Shown: positions 30,843 through 39,054, counted from the stretch's first letter. The stretch: 64,000 nucleotides of DNA from Nitrosomonas sp. (GCF_024282095.1 NZ_JAMWZS010000004.1:1-64000), one strand, 5' to 3'. The notes: a model not told the origin generated them from the sequence alone. Program-made: numbers and translations.

Positions 30843-31354
30843 GTAGTGTTTTAATGCCTGAATTGCTGAACGGCTGCTTCGTTTTGTCTGGGTGACGCCA
30901 TGATAACGTATTTGACCTATCCAGTCTTTGTGATAGCAATATCACCGATTTTCCTCAGTGAATTTCTCACCGTTGGCGTGATTATTATCACAGCGATTCC
31001 GATTGCGTAACACTATTCTGAGCACGCCGTAGTTGATTGTCATATGCAGAAAAATCAGCAAAAAAGTCGGAGGTATGACTGCCATGTGCAGATCATGGTG
31101 GCTGTTCTGTATGTAAGGTTTATTTTTGTCATCAGTTTTGCTCAAGCGCCCAGCCGGATTGGGATGGCGCGCAGGTTTTCGCGGTCGTCGGTGGAACGTG
31201 TGGTGCTGAATAAAACGTTTAACTTTATGATTTATTTATAGAAATATGTAGTAAAAAAGATCAATATTTTTTATACCTTGCCTGTGGAATCTGGTAGTCG
31301 CTCTACAGTCTAGGTTTAATTAAGCGACTACTGCAATTAGTTTTAAGGAGAAAT
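30843..31354. other. Intergenic region between panB and the RiPP island
   Basis: The 512-base spacer lies between divergent transcripts, so it should hold the panB promoter and the island promoter. Overlapping open frames of 65-67 codons on opposite strands (30942-31145 and 31044-31241) have no convincing start signals or family features. The only clear structure is an 8-bp inverted repeat at 31295-31330, just before the short peptide gene. No transposase remnant, tRNA or direct-repeat attachment site is visible. Confidence 0.5.
31295..31330. promoter_or_regulatory. Inverted repeat upstream of the double-glycine peptide gene
   Basis: TAGTCGCT (31295-31302) and AGCGACTA (31323-31330) are perfect inverted repeats separated by 20 bases, ending 24 bases before the first ATG of the peptide gene. 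It could be an operator for a dimeric regulator or a stem in the 5' leader. The spacing between arms, about two helical turns, fits a DNA operator. No regulator gene is visible in the island. Confidence 0.4.
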
Positions 31355-31465
31355 ATGATGGAAGAATTAGATAATTATGAAGTTAATCAAATTTCTGGAG
31401 GCTCTTTAGCAGAGTGGTTTCCATGGTTGGATGAACGGAACTATTATCGTTTGTACGGTTTTTGA
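31355..31465 (+). CDS. Short double-glycine leader peptide, bacteriocin-like
   Basis: The 35-36-residue frame (ATGATG; the second ATG at 31358 has 7 bases to AAGGAG) begins MEELDNYEVNQISGG and continues with a 20-residue aromatic-rich core (SLAEWFPWLDER, then NYYRLYGF). The leader with acidic residues, hydrophobic V/I spacing and a terminal GG is the classic cleavage signal for C39-peptidase exporters. Such an exporter is encoded 1.4 kb downstream on the same strand. The core has no Cys and only one Ser, so a graspetide-like modification is unlikely. It may be an unmodified microcin, a signalling peptide, or a substrate of an unknown enzyme. It is followed by a strong hairpin. Confidence 0.7.
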   Translation: MMEELDNYEVNQISGGSLAEWFPWLDERNYYRLYGF

Positions 31466-31503
31466 TCTGCGGAACTAATGCAATTTGTAATTAATAGTTG
31501 GTG

Positions 31504-31533
31504 ATGGCTGAACAAGGAAATTTTTTCAGCCAT
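31504..31533 (+). terminator. Hairpin between peptide gene and exporter genes
   Basis: ATGGCTGAA (31504-31512) and TTCAGCCAT (31525-31533) form a perfect 9-bp stem with a 12-base loop, 38 bases after the peptide stop. There is no long U-run after it. A partial terminator or processing hairpin between a peptide gene and its transporter genes is a common way to make more peptide than exporter. Confidence 0.5.
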
Positions 31534-31583
31534 TGCCTAAATTAGTAAACAAAGTTTAAAGTTTCTTTATCGATGATGGCCAA

Positions 31584-32831
31584 ATGAAACAGTCACTTTT
31601 TCGCTCCGATGCTTTATCTCATGAGCAGGATCGTCTGCATGGCAACGTGTTGATCGTTCGATCACCAACCATCCGGTTTCTCGTCTGGGTGACTGTTTTA
31701 TTTGCTATTACATTGGTGGGTTTTGCCTTCTGGGGTGAATACACGCGTAAGGAGCATGTCGTGGGTTATTTATCTCCTACGCAGGGCATGATCAAGATCT
31801 ACTCACCGCAAACAGGCACCGTACTCGAAAAACACGTCGATGAAGGACAGTTGGTCAAGCAAGGGGATATCCTGTTGACCATTTCCAGTGAACGCGCCAC
31901 GTCCACAACGCGCGAAACCCAGGCGGCCATGCTGATAGAACTCAAACTGCGGCGTGATAGCTTGCGGTTAGAGCAAGGCAAGCAGCAGGAAATTGATGCG
32001 TTGACAGGCAGCGGTATCGCAGGGCGGATACGCGGACTGGAAACTGAGATTCGAGAAGCGCAGGCGCAATTGGCGTTGCAATCCAGTCGTGTGGCCAGTG
32101 CTGAGCGTACGGTAGCACGTTATGAAGAACTACTGACGGAGCGCTTCGTTTCCGACGCCGCATTGCAGGAAAAACAAGAGGAATTGATCAACCAGCGCAA
32201 TCAACTTGCGCAAATAAAACGTAGCATCACCAGTCTGAATCGTGAACTGAATACTGCACGAGTGGAGCTCTCTACCTCCGGATTAAAACGCGATAACAAC
32301 ACATCGGCAATCGAACGGCAGATTTCCGAGTTGGAACAGCAGTTGACCGAGGCGGATGTACGACGCAGAGTCGTGTTGACCGCGCCTGCCGCTGGCACTG
32401 TCACAACCATTCTGGCTGAAATCGGACAAACCGCTAATCCCAATGCACCACTGCTTTCAATTCTGCCAGAGGACGCTGAATTGCAAGCACAATTACTCGT
32501 GCCCACGCGCGCGGCGGGCTTTATCAAACCCACTCAGCAAGTTTCTTTACGCTATCAGGCGTTCCCCTACCAGCGCTTTGGGCATCATTTGGGAGAGGTT
32601 GTTGAAATTGGACGCACGGTCATTCAGTCGAACGAGTCTAATTTACCGTTATCCATTCAGGAATCGGTATACCGCGTGACCGTTCGATTACCTCGTCAGC
32701 AGGTTCAGGCGTATGGACAGGCCATGCCTTTGCAGGCAGGCATGGTGCTGGATGCGGACATTCATATGGATCGGCGGCGTCTGATCGAGTGGGTGTTTGA
32801 TCCGCTACTATCCATTACAGGCCGTATTTAG
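31584..32831 (+). CDS. HlyD-family periplasmic adaptor of a peptide exporter
   Basis: The 415-residue protein has one N-terminal membrane helix (FLVWVTVLFAITLVGFAFWG), a biotinyl-lipoyl-like half motif (IKIYSPQTGTVLEKHVDEGQLVKQGDILLTI) and a long coiled coil (about residues 115-260). The second lipoyl half (LTAPAAGTVTTILAEIGQT) and a beta-barrel end follow. This is the CvaA/HlyD type of membrane fusion protein that bridges the inner-membrane ABC transporter and an outer-membrane TolC-like duct. Its stop (32829-32831) overlaps the ribosome-binding site of the C39 ABC gene. The TolC-family gene at 42.8 kb could supply the duct. Confidence 0.92.
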   Translation: MKQSLFRSDALSHEQDRLHGNVLIVRSPTIRFLVWVTVLFAITLVGFAFWGEYTRKEHVVGYLSPTQGMIKIYSPQTGTVLEKHVDEGQLVKQGDILLTISSERATSTTRETQAAMLIELKLRRDSLRLEQGKQQEIDALTGSGIAGRIRGLETEIREAQAQLALQSSRVASAERTVARYEELLTERFVSDAALQEKQEELINQRNQLAQIKRSITSLNRELNTARVELSTSGLKRDNNTSAIERQISELEQQLTEADVRRRVVLTAPAAGTVTTILAEIGQTANPNAPLLSILPEDAELQAQLLVPTRAAGFIKPTQQVSLRYQAFPYQRFGHHLGEVVEIGRTVIQSNESNLPLSIQESVYRVTVRLPRQQVQAYGQAMPLQAGMVLDADIHMDRRRLIEWVFDPLLSITGRI

Positions 32832-32843
32832 GAGGTGGCTATC

Positions 32844-35018
32844 ATGCTCAACTTTTCCCTTAGCCATCGTGTTCCGGTGATTCTGCAAACTGAAGCTGCA
32901 GAATGTGGCCTGGCGTGTTTAGCCATGATCACCGGGTACCATGGACACCGCATCGATCTGGCAACTTTGCGCGCCCGTCACGCCGTTTCATTACGCGGTT
33001 CGACACTGGCTGATTTAATGAAAGTCGCAGGTCTACTCAAACTCACACCCCGGCCTCTGCGACTTGATCTCGAACATTTACCGGAGCTTAAGCTGCCTTG
33101 TGTGCTGCATTGGGATTTCAATCATTTTGTGGTGCTGACACAGGTTCAGGGTAATCGGGTCATACTGCATGACCCCGCAGTCGGTGAACGCGAAATGCCT
33201 TTATCCGAGTTTTCCAAACATTTTACCGGGGTGGCGTTGGAACTCACGCCGACCAGTGAATTTATGCCGCGTGACGATACACGCAAGGTGAAGCTATCGT
33301 CGCTGATCGGCCACTTGCAAGGACTAGGTGGAACGGTTACACAGATCCTGATTCTGGCCCTGGTATTGCAGCTTTTTGCCATCCTGGCGCCTTTTTACAT
33401 GCAGTGGGTCGTGGATCAGGCGCTGGTGGCGCAGGATTATGATCTTGTCACGGTGTTGGGAATCGGGTTTCTATTGCTTGCCGTGGTGCAAACGGGTGTG
33501 ACGGCTTTACGTGCTTGGGTATTGATGGTATTGAGTACGACGCTGAATTTGCAAATGATCACGAACTTGTTTCGTCACTTGATTCGCTTGCCCATGAGCT
33601 GGTTCGACAAACGCCACATTGGCGATGTCGTGTCGCGCTTTGATTCACTCAATGTAATACAACGCACGCTGACAACGGGATTTCTGGAAGCGTTGATCGA
33701 TGGTGTGATGGTTGTCGTCACGCTGGGCATGATGCTTTTTTACAGTATCAAGCTGGCACTGATCGCGATTATTGCGGCTACGATTTATGCCTTGCTGCGT
33801 TTTGCGCTATACCGTCCATTTCGTCTTGCCACGGAAGATCACATTGTACGAGGCGCAAAGCAACAAAGTCATTTCCTTGAAACCATTCGCGGCATGCAAA
33901 GTATCAAGCTTTTTGCTTATGAGGCACCGCGTACGGCCACCTGGCAGAATCTCGCTGTAGACCAGTTCAATGCCAGCATTCGAACCCAGCGATTGGGCAT
34001 TTTGTATCAAGGCCTCAACGGTTTTCTATTCGGTATTGAAAATGTGATCATCATCTGGTTAGGCGCCATGCTGGTGCTGGACAATGCAAGCGGAAGCGGC
34101 TTTTCAATAGGGATGTTATTTGCTTTTATTGCCTATAAAACCCAATTTGTGCAACGAATGGCTGCATTGATTGAAAAAGGTTTGGAACTGCGCATGCTGG
34201 GGTTACATACTGAGCGGGTGGGCGATATTGCACTGACACCTGCAGAGCAGGACGATGAGTCAGGTAGTGTCGACACTCCCCTCGATGGTCGAATCGAAGT
34301 TAAGCACTTGGCTTTCCGTCATTCAGAAACAGATCCTCTTGTGCTGCAAGATGTCAGTTTCAGTATTAAAGCGGGAGAATCGGTAGCTATCGTTGGCCCA
34401 TCAGGCTGTGGCAAAACGACGCTGGTTAAGCTCATGTTAGGATTGTTACAACCCACCGGCGGAAGTATCGAAGTGGATGGTATTCCACTGAACCGTTTGG
34501 GAATTACACGATACCGCCAAGCAGCCGCCAGCGTCATGCAGGATGATCAGTTATTTGCCGGCTCCATCGCTGAAAATATCTGTTTTTTTGATCCACAAGC
34601 TGATTACAGCCGGATTGAGGCCAGCGCCCGACTTGCAGTCATTCACGATGACATCACGACAATGCCGATGCAATACAATACGTTGGTGGGAGATATGGGA
34701 ACAGTGCTGTCAGGCGGCCAGAAACAGCGTTTGTTGCTCGCCCGTGCGCTCTACCGTCAACCGAGTATTCTGTTTCTGGATGAAGCTACCAGTCATCTCG
34801 ATATCGCTCGGGAACACAGTGTGAATGAAGCCATAAGTACACTTAAACTGACGCGTATCATTGTGGCACATCGCCCGGAAACGATTGCCAGTGCAGATAG
34901 GGTGATTGTACTCAATGGTGGAAAAATTATCAGTGATATGCTAACCCAATCATCTGTTCATGCATTGGAATCCGCTATACCTTCCTCGGAGGTGCCGCGA
35001 GTTGTTGTGGCAAATTAA
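32844..35018 (+). CDS. C39-peptidase ABC exporter (PCAT) for double-glycine peptides
   Basis: I start at ATG 32844, not the GTG at 32835, because GGAGG at 32831-32835 is the ribosome-binding site and ends at that GTG. The 724-residue protein has an N-terminal C39 cysteine peptidase with QTEAAECGLACLAMI (Cys21), FNHFVVL (His94) and HDPAVG (Asp110). Six transmembrane helices and an ATPase domain follow (Walker A GPSGCGKTT near 518, signature LSGGQKQR near 622, Walker B ILFLDEATSHLD). It would cut leaders after Gly-Gly and export the core peptide. Substrates with GG leaders lie on both sides of it (31.4 kb, 35.3 kb, 35.6 kb). The catalytic triad is intact. Confidence 0.95.
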   Translation: MLNFSLSHRVPVILQTEAAECGLACLAMITGYHGHRIDLATLRARHAVSLRGSTLADLMKVAGLLKLTPRPLRLDLEHLPELKLPCVLHWDFNHFVVLTQVQGNRVILHDPAVGEREMPLSEFSKHFTGVALELTPTSEFMPRDDTRKVKLSSLIGHLQGLGGTVTQILILALVLQLFAILAPFYMQWVVDQALVAQDYDLVTVLGIGFLLLAVVQTGVTALRAWVLMVLSTTLNLQMITNLFRHLIRLPMSWFDKRHIGDVVSRFDSLNVIQRTLTTGFLEALIDGVMVVVTLGMMLFYSIKLALIAIIAATIYALLRFALYRPFRLATEDHIVRGAKQQSHFLETIRGMQSIKLFAYEAPRTATWQNLAVDQFNASIRTQRLGILYQGLNGFLFGIENVIIIWLGAMLVLDNASGSGFSIGMLFAFIAYKTQFVQRMAALIEKGLELRMLGLHTERVGDIALTPAEQDDESGSVDTPLDGRIEVKHLAFRHSETDPLVLQDVSFSIKAGESVAIVGPSGCGKTTLVKLMLGLLQPTGGSIEVDGIPLNRLGITRYRQAAASVMQDDQLFAGSIAENICFFDPQADYSRIEASARLAVIHDDITTMPMQYNTLVGDMGTVLSGGQKQRLLLARALYRQPSILFLDEATSHLDIAREHSVNEAISTLKLTRIIVAHRPETIASADRVIVLNGGKIISDMLTQSSVHALESAIPSSEVPRVVVAN

Positions 35019-35251
35019 AGAGAAAGAGGGGCGGATTCAAGAACTAACTGCAACAGTTAATGTTTAATAGCGAATTTGCCCATGAAAAATGGATTGCTCG
35101 CCAAGTATGCAAGTAATAGTTAATCCCTGAGGTGCTTTTCCTCACAGATCCCATGATTTAAATCAGATATTTTGTACATGTAAATCAAACTTTGTTTGAG
35201 TTAGTGCAGAATCATTTACACAATTAATGTGACCATGATTCTTGTATGTGC

Positions 35252-35281
35252 TTGATATCAAATTTGGTTTACAACTATGTT
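35252..35281 (+). promoter_or_regulatory. Possible sigma-70 promoter before the precursor peptide genes
   Basis: TTGATA (35252-35257) and TATGTT (35276-35281) are separated by 18 bases and would start transcription about 29 bases before the first precursor ATG. The match is 5/6 and 4/6 to consensus. The rest of the 298-base spacer after the exporter gene (35019-35316) shows no frame or repeat. A separate promoter would let precursors be made in excess of the exporter. Confidence 0.35.
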
Positions 35282-35316
35282 ACACAATTTAAATTTGATC
35301 AATAAGGAGTAAGAAA

Positions 35317-35511
35317 ATGGAAATTAAAGATTCTAATACATACTGGTGTAATGCTGATGGCACGAATAAGTCAGTACAAACAGATCGGATCCTTGCCCGG
35401 AAAGTAGCGCACGAACTGACTTGTGAAGAAGTCAAGGAAATTGCGGGTGGCATGATGAGTGCACACGTTAGTCATTGCGGGCCGTGCTGTGAAGCGGATG
35501 ATTGTTGCTAA
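35317..35511 (+). CDS. RiPP precursor peptide 1, Cys-rich core after a double-glycine leader
   Basis: The 64-residue peptide has a 45-residue leader ending HELTCEEVKEIAGG, with the hydrophobic/acidic spacing typical of C39 substrates, then a 19-residue core MMSAHVSHCGPCCEADDCC. The AAGGAG ribosome-binding site is ideally spaced. The leader is 36/45 identical to that of the next gene while the cores differ, the hallmark of precursor families. The core retains His-x-Ser-x-x-Gly-Pro and a late Asp that are also in the second core. Ser/Asp side chains are possible ester or amide partners for the adjacent ATP-grasp ligase. The five Cys could form disulfides or bind metal. The exact product is unknown. 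Confidence 0.85.
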   Translation: MEIKDSNTYWCNADGTNKSVQTDRILARKVAHELTCEEVKEIAGGMMSAHVSHCGPCCEADDCC

Positions 35512-35542
35512 CGCAATAATTATCTAATTAAGTTTAATAAAT

Positions 35543-35562
35543 CTCGGGAGCTTGCTCCCGAG
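35543..35562 (+). terminator. Strong hairpin between the two precursor genes
   Basis: CTCGGGAG (35543-35550) and CTCCCGAG (35555-35562) form a perfect 8-bp GC-rich stem with a four-base CTTG loop, 31 bases after precursor 1. No U-tract follows. It may act as a partial terminator or as an RNA-stabilising/processing element that sets the ratio of the two peptides and the downstream ligase. Confidence 0.6.
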
Positions 35563-35606
35563 TAATCGGTTCCAAAGGAATTCTTTACCGATAAAGGAGT
35601 AAGAAA

Positions 35607-35798
35607 ATGGAAATTAAAGATTCTAATACACACTGGTGTAATGCTGATGGCACTGATAAGCCAGCACAAACAGAACGGATTCTTGCGCGGAAAATAGCAC
35701 ATGAGCTGACTTCTGAAGAGATCAAGAAAATTGCAGGTGGCATGCCGCAGCACATTAGTTATGTCGGACCACACCATCTACCGAGTGATGTGATATAG
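35607..35798 (+). CDS. RiPP precursor peptide 2, His-rich core after the same leader
   Basis: The 63-residue paralogue of the previous gene has the same AAGGAGTAAGAAA ribosome-binding region, a 45-residue leader ending HELTSEEIKKIAGG and an 18-residue core MPQHISYVGPHHLPSDVI. Compared with core 1 the pattern H-[VI]-S-x-x-G-P is kept, the Cys-Cys after Gly-Pro becomes His-His, and a late Asp is kept; the terminal Cys pair becomes Val-Ile. Leader conservation over core divergence suggests a shared enzyme and exporter with different end products. It ends 73 bases before the ATP-grasp gene. Confidence 0.85.
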   Translation: MEIKDSNTHWCNADGTDKPAQTERILARKIAHELTSEEIKKIAGGMPQHISYVGPHHLPSDVI

Positions 35799-35812
35799 CA
35801 GCCCAAACAAAT

Positions 35813-35842
35813 AGGTGCCATAGATATTTTTCCATGGCGCTT
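35813..35842 (+). promoter_or_regulatory. Hairpin before the ATP-grasp gene
   Basis: AGGTGCCAT (35813-35821) and ATGGCGCTT (35834-35842) pair over eight of nine positions, allowing one G-U pair, around a 12-base loop, 30 bases before the GTG start. Together with the hairpins at 31504 and 35543 it marks a pattern of one hairpin per gene boundary in the island. It may attenuate or stabilise the ligase message. Confidence 0.4.
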
Positions 35843-35871
35843 CGATTCGTATCCATAAAAGGAATGACCTT

Positions 35872-36999
35872 GTGAAAATTTTGATACCAACAATGGTCGG
35901 TGATGATCATGCGCGGATAGTATGCTGTGCAGCCACTCGCAGAGGTATTGATGTGCACAGATGGTTTACTGCCGATTATCCTTGTCGACAATCGATTTCC
36001 ATTTATTATGAGAATGCAGAAGAAACAAATTGGGTTTTTAACGGCCCTTCTCTTAGTTTAGAAAATCAAAAATTTGATGTGATTTGGTTGCGACGCCCCG
36101 TACCTCCGATATTGCCTGATATTCTGCATCCGGAAGATCGGCAAGTCGCAGTGACGGAGAATGCGTTCTTTTTTAGATCACTGTGGCATGCTTTGGCTAA
36201 AGAGGCTTTTTGGATCAACAGCTATCCTGGCCATCTGGCTGCTCGCAGCAAATTATTGCAGTTACGTGAAGCCAAACAATCCGGGTTTACGATACCTCGT
36301 ACGCTGGTTAGTAATGATCCGGACGATATTGCGGCATTTATCCTTAAGAATCAACCGAATCAGACTATTTATAAATCCTTTTTCCCGGCTCGCTGGGATT
36401 TATCAGATGGTAATGCGGCAGTACTGGAAACTACGAAAATAAGTGTGGAGTCATTGCCCAATCCAGAAATTTTGCGGTTAACCCCAGGAATTTTTCAGCC
36501 TTACATTGAAAAGGAATTTGAAGTTCGGGCGACATTTCTCGGTGCACATGTTGTAGCAATTCGTTTGAATTCTCAACATAGCCAGCAAGGAAAAACGGAT
36601 TACCGCGTGAGTCCAATCAATGAACTGGATCCAGAGCCTTATATATTGCCACCTGAAATCTACGAAAGCTGCCGTCAGTTAATGAAAAAACTGAATATCG
36701 TGTTTGGGTGCTTTGATTTTATTGTTACACCAGAACATGACTTCGTGTTTCTAGAAGTTAACGAGATGGGGCAGTTTTTATGGAAAGAACAAGTATGTCC
36801 TGAAACCAGAATTTTGGATGCTTTTCTCGATTTCTTAATGCACCCATCCTTTGATTTTGAATGGCAACCCAGAGCAGATAGGATCAGGTTGAGCTCTATT
36901 ATAGAGAGTGATGAATATAACCGATTAGAGCTGGAAGAAAATACGTTGCATATGCGCAGCTTCCCTAATCCAACGTCGGGATTTTATGAGGCGAGGTAG
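35872..36999 (+). CDS. Graspetide-type ATP-grasp peptide ligase (MvdC/MvdD-like)
   Basis: The 375-residue protein starts at GTG 35872 with AAGGA 8-10 bases upstream. It has the two-part arrangement of RiPP ATP-grasp maturases: an N-terminal pre-grasp region (KILIPTMVGDDHARIV, DVIWLRRPVPPILP), an ATP-binding part (IYKSFFPARWDL, QPYIEKEFEVRATFLG) and the metal/ATP motif GCFDFIVTPEHDFVFLEVNE, then MGQFLW. The last closely matches the FLEVNPxGQ motif of microviridin and graspetide synthetases. These enzymes form ester or amide macrocycles between Asp/Glu and Ser/Thr/Lys of a precursor. The two precursors just upstream are the evident substrates. Base composition is more AT-rich than the flanking folK/pcnB genes. 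Confidence 0.88.
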   Translation: MKILIPTMVGDDHARIVCCAATRRGIDVHRWFTADYPCRQSISIYYENAEETNWVFNGPSLSLENQKFDVIWLRRPVPPILPDILHPEDRQVAVTENAFFFRSLWHALAKEAFWINSYPGHLAARSKLLQLREAKQSGFTIPRTLVSNDPDDIAAFILKNQPNQTIYKSFFPARWDLSDGNAAVLETTKISVESLPNPEILRLTPGIFQPYIEKEFEVRATFLGAHVVAIRLNSQHSQQGKTDYRVSPINELDPEPYILPPEIYESCRQLMKKLNIVFGCFDFIVTPEHDFVFLEVNEMGQFLWKEQVCPETRILDAFLDFLMHPSFDFEWQPRADRIRLSSIIESDEYNRLELEENTLHMRSFPNPTSGFYEAR

Positions 37000-37045
37000 T
37001 AGTGTGATTGGCATAAGCCCGGGTTTTATGAATATGTGTATTCGA

Positions 37046-37546
37046 TTATTTCAATGCTTTAATTTGTTCGAGTTTTTGCTCATCACACGATAAAAGTAAT
37101 TGAGCGATGTCGTTATGTCCCGGAATATGACAATCCGGGGCGATTTCCATCAGCGGTTTCAGGACAAATGCACGTTGTAACATACGTGGATGCGGTAATG
37201 TCAATTTCTCATCACGGCATTGCAGATCATCGTACAACAGAATGTCGAGATCCAGTGTGCGTGGCGCATTCAAAGATTCGCGTACACGTCCATGGTTTTG
37301 TTCGATAGCCAGCAATGCGTTGAGTAAATCATGCGGTGCCAGATAAGTTTCAATGAGTGCCACCGCATTGATGAAATCGGGTTGATCCAGGCGTCCGACA
37401 GGCGCGCTTTGATAAAGCGAAGATTGCTTCATCAAGCACGTACCGGGAAGTTGTTTTAATTCCTCAAATGCGTGCTGAATCTGGGCAATCGGGTTTTCCA
37501 GATTACTGCCCAAAGCAATGAATGCCTGGCTTGGTTGTTTATCCAT
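37046..37546 (-). CDS. folK: HPPK, 6-hydroxymethyldihydropterin pyrophosphokinase
   Basis: The 166-residue protein has the HPPK signatures AFIALGSNLENP, SSLYQSAPVGRLDQPDF, NAVALIETYL and RTLDLDILLYDD (catalytic Asp pair), then LPHPRMLQRAFVL. It pyrophosphorylates the pterin for folate synthesis. It is 12 bases downstream of pcnB on the minus strand. In many Proteobacteria folK is directly followed by panB; here 6.2 kb containing the RiPP island separates them. Confidence 0.96.
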   Translation of the reverse strand: MDKQPSQAFIALGSNLENPIAQIQHAFEELKQLPGTCLMKQSSLYQSAPVGRLDQPDFINAVALIETYLAPHDLLNALLAIEQNHGRVRESLNAPRTLDLDILLYDDLQCRDEKLTLPHPRMLQRAFVLKPLMEIAPDCHIPGHNDIAQLLLSCDEQKLEQIKALK

Positions 37547-37558
37547 GGAAAGGGTGGA

Positions 37559-38947
37559 TCAACTGTGATCGTTTTTGATGGAATTTTCCCCAGCCAAAGC
37601 AGGATCGGGCGAAGATTTTTTGCGCTTGCGCCGTCTTTTGCCTTTTTTTGCTGCCGGCTGGCTGGACAACATTTTTTCGCGCTGGTTGTGATCCGCAGAT
37701 AGAAAGGTTTTCCACCACTCGCCCAATTCCATGCTCAGCTCACCACTTTCACAGCGCAACAGCATGAAATCATAAGCAGCGCGAAAACGCGGGTGGGTAA
37801 GCAAACGAAAGGGTTTTTGTCCGGCGCGAGCCTCAAAGCGCGGCTGCATCGTCCATATTTCTTGGATAATGGCATCAAAGCGACGCGGGATAGCCAGCTT
37901 TTTATGCTGTATCGAAAGAATTTGATCAATTGCTGTAAATAAAGCGGGCAAAGGTTTTTCCCCGGAAGCCTGGAGAGAATTCCAGTTTGACAGCACTTCG
38001 TGCCATAACAGTATGGCAAACAAAAATGCTGGCGAAACCGGTTTATTTTCTCTAATCCGCTCATCGGTATTTTTCAACGCAATGGTGACAAAACGCTCAC
38101 CTAATGGTTGTTCCAGTATGACATCGAGCATGGGTAGAAGACCGTGATGCAAACCGCGCGCGCGTAAATCAACAACGCAAGACAGCGCATGCCCCGACAA
38201 TAGCAGTTTCAACATTTCATCAAACAAACGGGACGGTGGGACGTTTTGCAGTAATGGTGCCAGATCGCCAATGGGCTTGGCGGTTTCCGCCGCAATTTGC
38301 AAATCCAGTTTTGACGCCAGGCGCACGGCCCGTAATAGGCGCACGGGATCTTCCCGGTAACGTTGTACCGGATCTCCGATGATGCGCAGTTTTTTGGCTT
38401 TGATATCTTCATAGCCATTCAGGTAATCTAGAATTTCTTCTTTGGCAGGATCATAAAACAGCGCATTGACCGTGAAATCACGACGCAAGGCATCTTCTTC
38501 CTGATTACCGAAAACATTGTCGTGCAATAGGCGGCCATGCGGATCGGTCAACTGGATCGATGCAGGATCGTCATCATCATTCGAGGAAGGTCCACGAAAG
38601 GTTGATACTTCCACGGGTTCAGCGCCACACATGACATGAACCAGGCGAAAACGCCGCCCGATAATGCGTGACCGGCGAAAAATGTTGCGCACTTCTTCAG
38701 GTGTCGCATTGGTTGCAATGTCAAAATCTTTGGGCGTCAATCCCAGTAGCAGATCACGCACCGCGCCGCCGACAATATAGGCTGAAAACCCGGCTTGCTG
38801 TATCTGAGTGGTTATCTTTAATGCACAGGGGGCGATTAGATTACGCCGAATACCGTGACGTTTGAAGGGAATGATGTTCAGCTTTGCGATCGATTCGGAA
38901 GCCGGTGCCTTGCGGCTGAATACCTTGCGGAGAAATTTACGGATCAT
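37559..38947 (-). CDS. pcnB: Poly(A) polymerase I
   Basis: The 462-residue protein has the class II nucleotidyltransferase head (YIVGGAVRDLLLGLTPKDFD, ATNATPEEVRNIFRRSRIIGRRF) and the RRDFTVNALFYDP and RLLRAVRLASKL motifs. The GRRFRLVHV segment separates bacterial PcnB from CCA-adding enzymes. The C-terminus is strongly basic (KKGKRRRKRKKSS), as usual for PcnB RNA binding. It adds 3' poly(A) tails that promote RNA decay. A second, distinct family member, cca, is at 7.4-8.7 kb. It is co-oriented and probably co-transcribed with folK. Confidence 0.96.
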   Translation of the reverse strand: MIRKFLRKVFSRKAPASESIAKLNIIPFKRHGIRRNLIAPCALKITTQIQQAGFSAYIVGGAVRDLLLGLTPKDFDIATNATPEEVRNIFRRSRIIGRRFRLVHVMCGAEPVEVSTFRGPSSNDDDDPASIQLTDPHGRLLHDNVFGNQEEDALRRDFTVNALFYDPAKEEILDYLNGYEDIKAKKLRIIGDPVQRYREDPVRLLRAVRLASKLDLQIAAETAKPIGDLAPLLQNVPPSRLFDEMLKLLLSGHALSCVVDLRARGLHHGLLPMLDVILEQPLGERFVTIALKNTDERIRENKPVSPAFLFAILLWHEVLSNWNSLQASGEKPLPALFTAIDQILSIQHKKLAIPRRFDAIIQEIWTMQPRFEARAGQKPFRLLTHPRFRAAYDFMLLRCESGELSMELGEWWKTFLSADHNQREKMLSSQPAAKKGKRRRKRKKSSPDPALAGENSIKNDHS

Positions 38948-39054
38948 TGCGAATTATTGAAAGTATTCAGTACGAGAGTTATACACCGGGTATCCATTCT
39001 GCAGGATGTTTGCACAATCAACTTGGATTAGTCCATCAAATTATCAATTAAGTT

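Noticed and set aside
30942..31241. Overlapping 65-67-codon frames on both strands between panB and the RiPP island
   Set aside because: They overlap each other on opposite strands, lack convincing ribosome-binding sites and show no recognisable protein pattern.
32835..32843. GTG start for the C39 ABC exporter
   Set aside because: The GTG begins on the last base of the GGAGG ribosome-binding site; ATG 32844 has correct spacing and keeps the full C39 domain.
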